The notes beneath the pieces were generated by a model, which did not search any database, was not told where the DNA came from, and was given only the letters and a program-made list of their open reading frames with translations. From contig BFEA01000320.1 of assembly GCA_003427395.1 (NCBI GenBank), positions 1,448,887-1,489,867 of the forward strand: 40,981 nucleotides of DNA, given 5' to 3'. Position 1 is the first letter of the stretch, and every line of letters starts with the position of its first letter. This stretch comes from Chara braunii. Taxonomy: Eukaryota; Streptophyta; Charophyceae; Charales; Characeae. The translations under genes and the position numbers were made by a program. Below, in pieces: positions 22,276 to 32,890 of this stretch.

Positions 22276-23014
22276 ATTTTGTGTCATCATCTTTAAGCAC
22301 TATAACAGTTAGAATATTAGTCAAAGTAATTGAAATATGTTTATCGACAATATGGATAGTTAGACATGTGTTGGGTGTTAATGACTATTATTTAGACAAG
22401 AAATGTTTTGAATTTCTAACAACCACTTAATTTTGACATACATCCTTTTCCGCAACAATACCCGTTATATTACATCAGAACTTCGAATGTTGCATATTTT
22501 CAATGGAACCCGCACTTCAACTTGTGACCCCCAAAATTTAAGGTTATGAATTCAAAATTGTTGGTTACATATAATGTAGACAGTCACAAGGCATCTGAAT
22601 AGATGTACATGGTAGAGTCGTTAAGTTAGTGATCTTTGCATTAAGAACCGTAAACTCATATACTTGCCGAGTTTTGACGTGCATCCACACACTCTTTGTC
22701 GTATAACACTACAAGTTCGGATATTATCTTATGTCAATCATATGTGCACTTTAGGTTGTCCTGCATAAATATTTGAAATATGAAATTCAATGCAAACAAG
22801 TTCCGGTGCATGAAAAACGACAGACTTATGACAAAGATCACGAAGTCTGCACATGACGTAAAAGAGGTAGTGAGCATGCCAAAGAAAACTTAAACTCGTA
22901 ACAATTAAAGAAACCAAGATTGTTGTCAAAATAATAGTTGAATAATGTCATGTATCATAAATCATTAATGCACAGAACACTGTCAAAAGAAAGTTTGGGA
23001 GCACTACATCATCA
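22276..23014. other. AT-rich, no gene seen
   Basis: AT-rich stretch downstream (in minus-strand sense) of the protease pseudogene. No repeats or frames worth calling were seen. Confidence 0.4.
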
Positions 23015-24070
23015 TTAAAGACAACGACCTTCTAGTATACAAGTTGTCAATTGTTGTCGAATAAGCGGGATATTTGTATGAGAAAACGTGAAAGGTGGCC
23101 AATCACCACATTGCAACAATGTCGCTAACATCAACATGAACATCCGCAACTTGCTCCATCCACTTGTCTGGGAACTCCTTCCACCACAACATTCGTCACC
23201 ATTGACTTCCAATTCCTATCTTACCGGCTATGTAATGTTTCCTGTTTTAAATACTGTACAATCAAATCGAAAAGGCTAAGGTAAAAATCCCTATCTGCTA
23301 TAACGTGATGAAAAAAATTGAAAACTTCCAAGGCATTGTCTCTTAAGTTGACGGAGAGTAGGATCCAATGATCATTATCTTTGTGGACAAGCACAAAGAT
23401 AATATCGTACTTAAGTATATCTACGTTTTTTGCCCACCTTTTCACCCGATTGTGCCCTTCAAGTTGCAGCTTACCGAAGAAGAATGAATCAAAGTTGAAG
23501 ACACGAAGGTTCGATGACATATCACGTGTCACACATGTGGTCGACCCCCAAAGCGCCATGTAGAAATTCGCCACTTCATCATTCACCTTGCCCTCGATAT
23601 GCAAAAGGGTGAGGAGATCTTTCGCTGCAATGCGCAAATGATTATCGGTAAGGGTAAAGAGAACTGTGAGAGGCGGCATCGAGCCTCACATAATGTCGTC
23701 CAAAACCCGTAAACGTTTAGGCGCAGTTGTTGGAGCAAAGTTTCCCCCACGTTATCCACGTGTTGTGACGCACACTGCACAACACCGGGCAACGCATAAG
23801 CGGGGCAGTGAGAAACGAGGCTCTAAGGATTGTCCTTCATAGCACGGCGGATTGCTAAGTATTTCTCATATATGGTGTGACCTCTAGGCACAAATCGTGG
23901 ATACGTCCCCTTCTTCAGGGGTAGGAGGGAAAGACACTACTCAAAGGCTATGGCATGCTCTTTCTTTCCGATCTAGACATCAACCCCTGATGCCTTTAAC
24001 ATATCCTTGTTTTTTGTCATCAACCCGGGGACTTTCTGCAATTTATGCGCGGATACCTCAAGAACCTCTG
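23015..24070 (-). pseudogene. decayed Ulp1/SENP-type (C48) cysteine protease
   Basis: Ulp1-family enzymes cleave SUMO-type conjugates with a His-Asp-Gln-Cys active site. The central frame (ATG-like 23,679 to TAA 23,223-23,221) has the family's opening (NDEVANFYMALW, residues 33-44), the FNFDSFFFGKL block, RWAKNVDILKYD, and then HW at residues 104-105, the catalytic His. The catalytic Asp position reads Asn (EVFNFF, residue 121). After the TAA the same frame gives RQVDGASCG, holding the oxyanion Gln and catalytic Cys (codon 23,148-23,146). One base is then missing and the adjacent frame continues MFMLMLATLLQCGDW to a stop at 23,015. Upstream, the pieces SAHKLQKVPGLM, GTYPRFVPRGHTIYEKYL and GETLLQQLRL share one frame broken by TAGs at 23,975, 23,939 and 23,825, then a frameshift near 23,690. 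It cannot make an active enzyme as read. In transposon contexts such domains are common passengers. Confidence 0.85.
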
Positions 24071-24714
24071 TTTGCGAGATGACCCTACCCGTGTAAAACA
24101 GAAGAAAGAGAAAATGAGAAATGAATACACGTATCCCAACACGAGTCCGACGGAAGGATAATCTAAAACAATGGAACAACCCATAAGACGCAGAACCTCT
24201 CCAAGAACACCGATTTCCCATGGCGCTGAGCACCAAGGAGCGTGTTTGTGGCTGGACAACATAGTGAAGAGCGCATTTGAGCTAGACACCCCCGCCCTGG
24301 ACAAAGGAAAACTACAACAAGCTACTGAAACACAAGGACGATGTTGGCCGAAGTCGGGATTTCGACGGACTTTTATCCACAGCATGCACACAGAGACTGA
24401 CCGCAGTACGCATCGAAACAGGAAGTGCGGATACGAGCGGACTAAAACCACTAGTCCATCCGACAAGAGAAAGTCACCCCTCCTTCGAGGCTGGCCCTGA
24501 CAGGCAACCCCTCCTTCACTGGAGCGCCGATCTCATTTAGCAGGAAGGAGTGGCGATTCATGTCTGTCGGCATCCACACTTCCTCGTATTGACAGGCACT
24601 GCGGTCACTCCTTGTGTGAATGGTGTGGATTGAAGTCTGTCGAAATCCGGACTACGACGAAAGTCGTGCTCTCGCATTTTGTCTTTGTGGGTGTGCAAAG
24701 GTGAGTGGCGTTGT
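24071..24714. other. no supported gene between decayed coding segments
   Basis: Contains hairpin-motif copies at 24,351 and 24,633. The 148-codon minus-strand frame ending at 24,020 crosses one of them and reads as repeat-derived sequence (VRRNPDF). An acceptor-like CTCGCAAACAG near 24,072 could mark the start of the last protease exon. Confidence 0.35.
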
Positions 24715-25326
24715 TCACCGCTTACTAACCGCTCTATCCCTCCGCTCCTTTGTTGGAGAAGTCGGTGCGGCTAATCCCACCACCGGGACATCTGGAGCGC
24801 CGTTGTTAGACTTTTTTGGGGACGTGACATGTTGTCGGCCCTCGAGTTCGCCCTCCTCTCCGCTGGCAAGGATGCCTGCCACTACAGGAGAGCTCGACGG
24901 CGATAAATTGAGAGCAACAGGCATCGAAGGTGTGACGTTGCCAAGGCCCTCAACGTTTGATGTGGCAGACGAATGAATGGATGCCTGCTAGCCGCCGAGG
25001 ATGCTATCGATAAATTCCTCGATGCTCATACGACGACTCGGCTTAGGCGGGATCATAGCAATGACAACCACATGACACCCATCTTGGTTTTCGATTGCAG
25101 ATGGAAGTTGTTGAACTTCATAGTCTTCACACTCTGTGGAAAGGTCATAAACCAACTGCGTGTCCATCTCCATCCCCGTTGCGCCAGCATCGACGTTATG
25201 CCCATGATGTTGTCCGTATAGTCGCCTGAACTCGTCAAACGAATCGCCAGAGTCGGCATCCTCGTCACCGTCCTCCACATCAGAACCCTCTATTATTTCC
25301 TTCCTTTCCTCCTCTTCATTATCCAT
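24715..25326 (-). pseudogene. acidic then Ser/Pro-rich open frame interrupted by TAG
   Basis: From ATG 25,326 the frame is strongly acidic (NEEEERKE, EDGDEDADSGDSFDEF) and ends SRRMSIEEFIDSILGG at a TAG (24,990-24,988). In the same frame it then continues for about 90 codons of Ser/Pro/Val-rich sequence (LNLSPSSSPVVAGIL, APTSPTKERRDRAVSKR) to a TGA at 24,715. No domain is recognised. It lies between two other decayed minus-strand reading frames and may be the linker region of the same dead gene. The TAG could have come from CAG by methyl-cytosine deamination. Confidence 0.45.
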
Positions 25327-26229
25327 GTTCCCTTTGTCATTTTCTTCCCCTTCAAGCAAACCAATCAACCCTTTCTCTTCCCCTTTCTCCCCTTCTTCCC
25401 CTTCCTCCCCTTCGTCCCTTCATTACAATTCATCCCTTCCCCCGAACCCGTGTCTAATTCCGCCGACCGCTCTTCTGCTTTGACGCGCGTAGAACCTCCC
25501 ACCGCCATCAAAATTCCAGCCCGAGGACCCCCTTTTGATGAAGTTCGGATCCCGCCGGACTTCGACGTTCTCAGGCCAGTGCGTGATCCACTTTCACACT
25601 CTTTCATTTACGGTGTAGGCCGCCCCTCCCCCTAAGTCGACGCAGTTCGGTCCCGCGCATCACCACCGCTAGACGGAAGATCGTCCCCAAGCGAAGTGCG
25701 GATTTCGGCACAATTTGACACAGCATCCTGGCTGGGCACTCCCACTCTCGACCCGCTCTGCACGACAGATTCCCGCCCTAGCACCTCAACTGGTGTAGTT
25801 CGGATCTCAGCGAACTTGGATTTTTCGTCGGTCATTGGAATCCTTACTTGTGAGCCGCTGCCAACACCAATTAAGGCGGTCCGCCTCTCTGCCGCTGAGC
25901 GGGGGGCCAATGCCTCTCACGACAAAGTCGGGATGTCGGCGGACTTCACCTTAGGTTCTGGACCGGAGCCCACAACTGCATGTCGAGCGAGGGAGGCCTC
26001 CCCACCCCACCACCGCCTTCTATTGTCGTCACTTCGTCGTGAGGCCCATTCTGTCCACTAAGGGGGACGCCTTTGCCAGTCCCCTCACTCAGTCCTTGTC
26101 CCCTCCACCCCCCGGAGGCACCCCCGCCGAACACCCCAGTGGCCCAGTCGAAGGGGGTATCTTCCAGTTCACCCTTCCCTTCGAAGGGCTCGTGTCGAGG
26201 TCGTAAAATTCGTCCGACAGCTCCAACCA

Positions 26230-26804
26230 CTAACTATTGTGAAGTTCGTGAAAAAAACGATCAGCAGTGGAACCGATGGACTGGTCGGTGTGTGGAAGCT
26301 CTGGATTTTCAGCCCTCACTTTGTCGACCACCGAAATCCTCGCGAGTTCAAGGTACTTGGACTTGGACTGGCATGCGTATGACGACCATCCCTCTTCACC
26401 GTCAATGAGGGTCATGATCCACTCGCCCTTTAGGATCGCCAACTGGATAGTTCCCGGGTTCCAAATCATGTCATGACCCCATTCCCTTTCGATTTAGCAA
26501 TGACGTTGCCCTTTGAACCGTAAACGGTGTTCATCTTGAAATGGCGACAACCCTCCTTCACATCCTCCCACTCGACGACGGCCCCAAGCACTCTACAATG
26601 GTGGTGGTCTTCGATGAAAATAATAGGACCAGACGATTGCTTACCGGGGTCTGAAACATCCCCACAACACCAATCGAAGAACCATTTGGTCCTGACATCG
26701 TAGGACCACGATTTGGTGGTCGTAGAAGACTGTCTTGTTGAATCTTCCATTGACCCTCTCCCGGAGGTTTCGGCAACCTGCTCCTCACCCCCCAAAGTAG
26801 ACAT
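26230..26804 (-). pseudogene. gene with good splice acceptor, broken by a 5-bp duplication
   Basis: A canonical acceptor, TTTGCTTTGTCTTTTGCAG, is followed five bases later by an ATG (26,804; A at -3). The frame encodes about 110 residues (begins MSTLGGEEQVAETSGRG; includes TKWFFDWCCGDVSDPGK and EDHHHCRVLGAVVEWEDV) and stops at 26,466. A tandem CATGACATGA at the break suggests a 5-bp duplication; the adjacent frame then continues for 79 codons (IWNPGTIQLAILKGEW, GEEGWSSYACQSK) to a TAG at 26,230. Composition and continuity on both sides of the break look like real coding sequence. A GTGAGG donor-like site inside the second part (after VVDK) could be the true exon end. The family is not recognised. 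Confidence 0.55.
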
Positions 26805-26869
26805 TGTGTCTGCAAAAGACAAAGCAAATGAAGCAGGCCACCACACAGACAACTTTAGGAAACCCCCCT

Positions 26870-28640
26870 GCTGAAGAAGTTCGGATCCCAGCGGAATACA
26901 AGTCAAGCGACAGGAAGGCGTGCGGATGGCGGGGGGAATTCAAAATCGCAAANCGCATCCTCATTCTACCGATGGGAGCGCATAATATGCGGACGTTGCA
27001 TGCGAAGTACGGAGTCCGACGAACTTCGAGTAGGAGGCCCTTTAACACCCCACTCCGACCAACGTGAGCAATCAGTGCGTATGGCTAACCTATCACCCGA
27101 CTCGTGCCCCCCCTACGATGCGACTAGCCCGATTACGGGCATCATTTGTGAAGTTCATATCCCGGTGGACCTGAACCCATTTCGGTGAACCACGAGACCT
27201 GTTGCCTTTTCCTGTGGAGTCACCGAGGTTGAACCGCGGTGTGCCTAAGGTTGAATCGAACACCCTTCACATATTATTCTAATGTCGGCTCCCGGTGAAC
27301 TCCAAGCGCCGCAGGCAGGGGTGTTCTTACGGGGTTCCTCAACTTATGGACGTCATTGCTTGCAGTAGAGGTGCGAATCGCTCAAGTCCGCCGGTATCCG
27401 GACTTCAGGATTTGCGTTTTTCTTGGCAATGCGTGAAGCCGGATGTCGGAGAACTTGAGCGAGTCACACATCCTCTGCAATTGCAAGAGTCCAGTTGTTG
27501 AATCAGTTGCACAAAGTTTGCCGCAATCCAAACTTCTTCACTTGCCTCGTTCGGGAAATGTGCGAAGTTCGGATGCCAGCGGACTTCATGTTTTCTCTCA
27601 TGTCTTGCAACGCTTGGAATTATGGTGTTACCGAGGGTAAATCTAATACCCCTTCCCAAAGTGGTCGAAGGGATCCCAGCGAAGTACAAGTGATGATGGA
27701 AGGGCTGTAATGGTGGGCTTCGCTAACATGCGGACATCAATATTCCTGCGAAAGGAGTGAATCGCTCAAGTTCGCAGGTATGTGGACTTTCGGATTTGAT
27801 ATTTCCGGGCAGTGTGTGAAGTTTGGATGTCGGCTAACTTCAAGGGCTCACATGTCATCTTCAAACTGCTTTACGCACCTTATTTGGACAACATGTGAAG
27901 TTCGGATGCTTACGGACTTAACGTTTTACCCCATGTTCTGCAATACTTGGAATCGCTGTGTTATCAAGGTTAAACCCAAGTACCCTACTCATAATGTACG
28001 AAGGATCCCACCGAACTCGGAGTGTTGTGGGTGGGGGGTGTTCTCACGGGCTCCGTTAACAAGCGGAATCCAACACTTGTATGAGAGGAGAGAATCATTC
28101 AAGTCCGCCGGCATCCGGACTTCAGGATTTGTTGATTTTGGCTAGGCTACCAGCCAGGCCGCCCGGGTCCCGGGCGGCCAGTCCATGCAAGGACTAGGGA
28201 GAGTCCCAGCAAAAAAAACAAAAATCCAAAAAAAATCCAAAAAAAAACTATGTTATGCAAAAAAATAAACTGAACAACTTTTGCCTCGGGGTCACATCAA
28301 AATTCTTTACCAATTTTAAAATTAAATTAAACATGTAAAAATATTTTTTTATTTATTTTATATTTTTTTGGCCCGGCCGGCCAAGTGACCTCGGGCCACT
28401 CTCGTAGCCCAGGTTGTTGGCCAATCTGTGAAGTTCGGATCCCGGCGAACTTGGATAGTTTATACGTCTAGCTGCGATCACAAAAGCGACGTTGTTAACT
28501 AAATTGGACCAATTTCGCCTTTGCGCAGCATGTGAAGTTCGGATACCGGTGGACTTCAATGATCGTCTGGGCATTTGGGCATTGTGTGAAGTACGGATAT
28601 CGGCGGACTTCAAGTTTCGGCCCGCATTCTGTGTTACGTG
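26870..28640 (+). repeat. tandem array of ~400-bp units, interrupted by a MITE
   Basis: Two clear units (about 27,290-27,700 and 27,700-28,130) share, in order: a GGGGTGTTCT or GGTGGGCTTC block, a TCGCTCAAGTCCGCCGGTAT motif copy, a GTGTGAAG..GGATGTCGGC copy, a TTGCAA..CTTGGAAT block and an AACACCCCTTCCC-type block. Weaker units extend to about 26,870 on the left and 28,620 on the right. A small transposon copy (28,142-28,412) splits the array. One ambiguous base is at 26,953. Confidence 0.65.
28142..28412 (+). mobile_element. GC-ended MITE-like element, 271 bp
   Basis: It starts CTAGGCTACCAGCCAGGCCG and ends GGGCCACTCTCGTAGCCCAG. The flanks GATTTTGG (28,134-28,141) and GTTGTTGG (28,413-28,420) agree at 6 of 8 positions, fitting an aged 8-bp duplication. 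The inside has an A-rich tract, an ATAAACTGAACAACTTTTGC block shared with the copy at 12,318, and an AT-rich right half ending in GGCCCGGCCGG. Non-coding. Confidence 0.75.
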
Positions 28641-29215
28641 AGGCCTGTGTTCTGAGTTCCGTGGTGTGCTTTTTTAACTTTGTCTTGTGAGATGATTGGC
28701 GAAGTCTGGATGCAAGCGAACTTTGTCATTCAGTCGGGCGAACTTCCATGCGGTTCGTTGATGAACAATGAAGTTCGTCGATGATCGAGGTTTGCCTACA
28801 TGTAGTGGCGGCTTAGGCGGGGGACCTCCCTGTCTGTGGCCGTTCCGGATTTGTGATATCAGGTGTGTGATTTCTTACCTCGCACCCGACCAATCGATTA
28901 TCTAAGCAACCGACCAAGCAATCGACTAATCGGGCAAGCATGCGATCAATCAAACATCCAATCATGTCACTGTTCGCTGACAGGCAGATGTGATGTTTCA
29001 TTGATTGCATGCTTGGCTAGTTGGTTAAGTGGTGGATCGACCGCTTAGTTTATTGATCGACCGCTTGCTTTGTTGACTGACAGATGAGATGTTTGATTGG
29101 TTGCATGCTTGGATGGTTGGTTGAGTGATCAATTGGCTGCTTAGTTATTGCTTGCTTGCTTGACTGATTAGCCGAGTGCAATCCGGTGTGCGATTTCCTA
29201 CCTCGCTACTTGGTT
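28641..29215. repeat. AT/CGATC-rich inverted and direct repeats
   Basis: The phrase GTGTGYGATTTCYTACCTCGC occurs at about 28,863 and 29,182. A block AAGCATGCGATCAATCAAAC (28,938) is inverted as GTTTGATTGGTTGCATGCTT (29,090) and, more weakly, at about 28,996. Many ATCGACCGCTT and TGCTTGNTTG variants fill the interval. It looks like degraded repeat arrays with foldback potential, not a gene. Confidence 0.5.
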
Positions 29216-29369
29216 AATAAGAAAAGTCAAATCCAAAACGAATGCACACACATCGGGAACTGGATTCAGGTGACTGGTTGGTCGTAAGCTATGTTACCTA
29301 TGTACACTAATCAATCAACCGTTTAATCAATCGCAGGAGTCCGACCGACAGTATTACGTCCATATACAT
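29216..29369. other. no gene seen
   Basis: Short unique interval between two repeat blocks. Confidence 0.4.
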
Positions 29370-29790
29370 TCTTAGATCCACAAACAAAAAATCTTAGATC
29401 CACATGCACGACAGATAGATCCACTCACATTTCCAGATCCAAATTCAAACGTCCAGACACATTCATGGATCCACTGTGACATGCATGAGAGATAGATCCA
29501 CGCGCATTCCTAGATCCACATTACAAAGGTCCACACGTATTCATAGATCCACGTGCATGAGAGATGAATGCACTCACATTCATAAATCCACATGCACACA
29601 TCCACGTACATGAGAGTTAGATCCACGCACATTCCTAGATCCATTTCCATAGGTCCACACACATTGATAGATTCACACACATAAGAGATGGGTGCACACG
29701 AGTTCGTAGATCTGTATGCGCGGATCCGCATGCGTGAGATAAAGATTCACATGCACTCATAGATCCACAACGCAAACCACTGAATGCATG
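29370..29790. repeat. minisatellite of AGATCCACATGCA-type units
   Basis: Imperfect tandem units built from TAGATCCACRTGCAYGAGAG, ATAGATCCACNCNCATTC and CTAGATCCA..AGGTCCACACNCATT elements alternate for over 400 bp, with a combined period of roughly 100 bp. The frame 29,510-29,731 on the minus strand (many MWIYEC-like repeats) is a by-product. Confidence 0.7.
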
Positions 29791-31420
29791 CGGATCTTTG
29801 AATTAGTGTGGCTCATGAGCCGACACGACCGATAAATGGAATCTGCCCTTGTCCGTGACCTACTAGCGATTAGGTTTTCTTCCCCGTGATTGATCTTCAT
29901 TCAAAGGAACTTACCGAAAAACTGCGAGAACGATGCAGATGGTCAACCTCAAGATCCTTCAGGTCCGTCACATCGCGAGAGCGAGATGCCTGTCCATGGA
30001 CGGACGACATTGATGGATGGTTGGGAGCGATGGCACTAAACCGATGACGTGGATGGATTACGAGATAGACAAAGTGAAAGAGGGCTGGATAACTACGGGG
30101 AGAGGGACGAGATACACACCTTAAGATGACGAGATAAAGAAAAGTGCCGAGGGAGCGAGGGAGTGAATACTGCGCAGGGTGCATGAGCGAGGACTCCAGG
30201 CGAGTCCATACCGGTCGCGCGCTACCTCCGTAGTGAGCGTCGACCGTGGTTGATGGACGCTCGTCGTCGTCGCCGTGGATAGCTGCTGTGGTGACGTGGA
30301 ATGTGATGGCGCTAGGGATAGCGATGGCGCTTTGGATGGCGATGACGCTAGTCACCTCGATCTGCGAGCGCTCGTGTTCACGGTCGCGAGTGCGTGTGTT
30401 TCATTCGGCGACAACTCCCCAGCGAGAACAGAAAAGTGAAATGTGCGGGGGGGGGAGGGAGTTCGTTGTACTGCCCCGCCCGCCATCGTAAATCCTCCGG
30501 GTGGGACTGGGCCCTTGCCCTGGGGGTTGCCAAAGACCGGGCCTTTGTCGTTCGCCCACACGCAGTGTAAAGCGCCCGTTCATCACGCAGATCGGACGTA
30601 AGGAGGGTGCCAATTCGTCAGCGCCGTCGGGCGCAGCGCCGTCAGCATTGGGTGCTTAGGACCGGGGGCCCTGAGCGTGCATAATTGTCCCTCGAATCGA
30701 TGCTCTTACGGGCCAACCGCATCAGCACAACACGCCAACGGAGGGGTGCCCACGGTAATGAAACAAAGCAATGGCCCTAACGCAGAAAATCTTACACCCT
30801 TTTAGGTTTATTCGACACTCCGAGCAGGGCATAATTCCACGAGGCCTTCCTGATGTCAGATTCACGTGATCCACGACCCGTTTCGTTGAGCGAGGAGGAA
30901 CTGCTCAGGCCCAGTCGGCGGTGACGATCGGACGATGCATACCGTGGCTCCCATTTCACGCATCGGATGTCCAAGCTTCGACTTGGGCATGTGGGACAAC
31001 CGAATCGACCCTAAAGGCATCAACCGCCAAATAGCAATGTCATTTTGTGAGCAGTTTCTTCAAGCCGAGCAGCTCCGCAACGCTAGCACTGTCAACCGCC
31101 TCCACCGCGTGTTTCACCATCGTCGTCCACCACGCATCACGTGCAAGGTGCGTGTCAGCCGGACCGAAGAGGCTATGGCGTCTGGGCGCGTTATCGCTCG
31201 TGAGTTTATCTTCACCAGCGATCTTCTTTCGCGAGTAAAGATTGCTGGCGCCTGACACGCGGCGCATCCGGCGCAGGTCATCGTCTGATCGGTGGCCTGG
31301 GGCCCATGGGGAACGGAAGCGTGCAATAGATGAAAGTCGCGCCCTGGCCCGACTTTGGACTATCTCAGCTTCCTTTCCACAAGGATCGTCGGCCATACCC
31401 TGCACTACGTCAAATGCGCT
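29791..31420. other. no supported gene
   Basis: Several open frames overlap on both strands. The plus frame 30,935-31,255 and the minus frame 31,040-31,531 cover the same DNA, and neither has splice sites or motifs that favour it. Short internal repeats (GATGGCGCTAGGGATAGCG near 30,305) and GC-rich runs occur. The last 60 codons of the minus frame look slightly protein-like but are not called. Confidence 0.3.
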
Positions 31421-31449
31421 GCGCTTCTCTCTCTCCCTCTCTCTCTCTT

Positions 31450-31481
<32 letters not shown>

Positions 31482-31582
31482 ACACTCCATATCTCTCTCT
31501 CACCCTCTCTCTCCCTCCCCCAATCAATCAATCATCAATCGAATACAAGAATACCACATCCGTTTGAATGCGCGAATACCTA

Positions 31583-31649
<67 letters not shown>

Positions 31650-31845
31650 ACCAAGTAATCAAACAATCGAATGCGCGAATACCAGTCTCTCTCTATCTCC
31701 CTCGCTCTCTCTCTCCCCCCCTCTCTCTCTCCCCCTCTCTCTCTCGCTCTCTCGCTCTCTTGCTCTCTCGCTCTCTCGCTCTCTTTTTCCCTCTCGCTCT
31801 CGCTTTCTCCACCATTTTATTGCTCTCGCTCTTTCTACCATTCTA
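31421..31845. repeat. (CT)n microsatellites, three blocks
   Basis: Nearly pure CT runs lie at about 31,428-31,518, 31,586-31,647 and 31,684-31,805. They are separated by two related spacers (AATCGAATRCAAGAATACC and AATCGAATGCGCGAATACC), so the CT blocks and spacers are themselves duplicated. All long Ser/Leu and Arg/Glu frames here are spurious. Confidence 0.95.
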
Positions 31846-32890
31846 TCCCTCCACCAATCACTCAATCAATCGGATGAGCACACATCGATCAACCGAATGC
31901 GCGACTCGCCGACTACAGACCGATTCTACGGCGCGCATTCACGATTGCCCCGTTTAGAATGATGACATTGTTTAGTGACACACAATGCCATCATGCTACA
32001 CGCCTCAATCACGAATGCGCGCTGCAGAATGCCGCATACGTAGACAGCATCCGACGATGAACAATGCAAGAACGCAATAATGGCGCAAACATTATTCAAT
32101 GAAGAACAATGTTAACACCATCATTGCGCCCCGACATTGTTCGTTTTCGGATGTTTTCTCTGGGCGGAACCTCATTCGCTATCGACAACATTGTTCGATA
32201 TTGAAAAATGTCGCTGCGCGTAGTGATTGTGTAATGGCATGGTGTTCGCATGATCATGAGAACGTGCACATGTCAACCAGTGCGCGTTCGAGGGAACTGT
32301 CGAAGGACGGACGTGTTTGTGTGCGAGAGTGTGGCACGACTCGCTAGCGACATTATGATGGCAAGCTTACTACTTCTGTGTAATCGTCCGAACAGTAATG
32401 GACTGTCGGAGGACGTCTGCAAGAGACGTGTCCACACTTAATTCTTGTAGTCCGCCGTGATCCGTACTTCACCATTCGACGATCGGCTGTATCCCAACCA
32501 CACCCTCCATGCGTGTCGGTTTTACCAAGGCTCCAAAGATGAAGTTCAGATTCCGGCGAACTAAAGCAAAATCGCACTCAACGACACGTGCTGAGATTCC
32601 ACCCACTTCACCCCAGGCACATGTCCCACGACCTGCTCAGTCTCGTCTGATGGCATCCGTGATTCACCTCTTCGGGTCTGAAAATGAGGTCTCTTGATCA
32701 TGACCTAATTGTTGTTGTTCGCCGGGATCCGGACTTCATCATCGACAGTGGGCAGTATCTCAACCAGACCCTCCTGGCCTTCTGTTCTGGCTGAAGCCTC
32801 TACAATGAAGTTCGGATCCTGGCGAACTACTACAATTAGCATTCCAGTGAGTTAGGGCGGGTTTTTAGGGGGGGCGCCGACCGGAAGGCG
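31846..32890. other. no gene; short inverted motifs and hairpin-motif copies
   Basis: GGCGCAAACATT at about 32,081 faces CATCATTGCGCC at about 32,117. A TTGTTCGATATTGAA block at about 32,191 also occurs at about 19,407, so repeats are shared across the interior. Hairpin-motif copies start at 32,448. No supported reading frame. Confidence 0.35.

Larger units (their letters stand above)
24351..28723. repeat. hairpin-motif cluster 2 (about 20 copies)
   Basis: Copies of about 22 bp, AAGTTCGGAT-N4-CGGACTT or the complement, lie near 24,351, 24,633, 25,541, 25,694, 25,796, 25,925, 26,877, 27,005, 27,151, 27,384, 27,436, 27,514, 27,565, 27,768, 27,819, 27,898, 28,101, 28,431, 28,535, 28,589 and 28,702. 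Between 27,384 and 28,101 both orientations alternate at spacings of 40-120 bp. In translation they give recurring strings such as VRIPADF, SAGIRTS and VRRDPNF, which makes false frames look alike. Confidence 0.85.

Noticed and set aside
24020-24466. 148-codon minus-strand frame
   Set aside because: Contains hairpin-motif-derived residues (VRRNPDF) and hydrophobic runs without splice support. Only its last part near 24,070 is plausible, and that is included with the protease fossil in another frame.
27384-28122. Regularly spaced short repeats that could suggest a CRISPR array
   Set aside because: Eukaryotic context, copies in both orientations, variable spacing (40-120 bp) and degenerate repeats; not CRISPR.
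31040-31962. Long Ser/Leu and Arg/Glu frames
   Set aside because: Translations of CT microsatellites. The non-repetitive end (31,040-31,345 minus) overlaps an equally open plus frame, with no splice or motif support for either.
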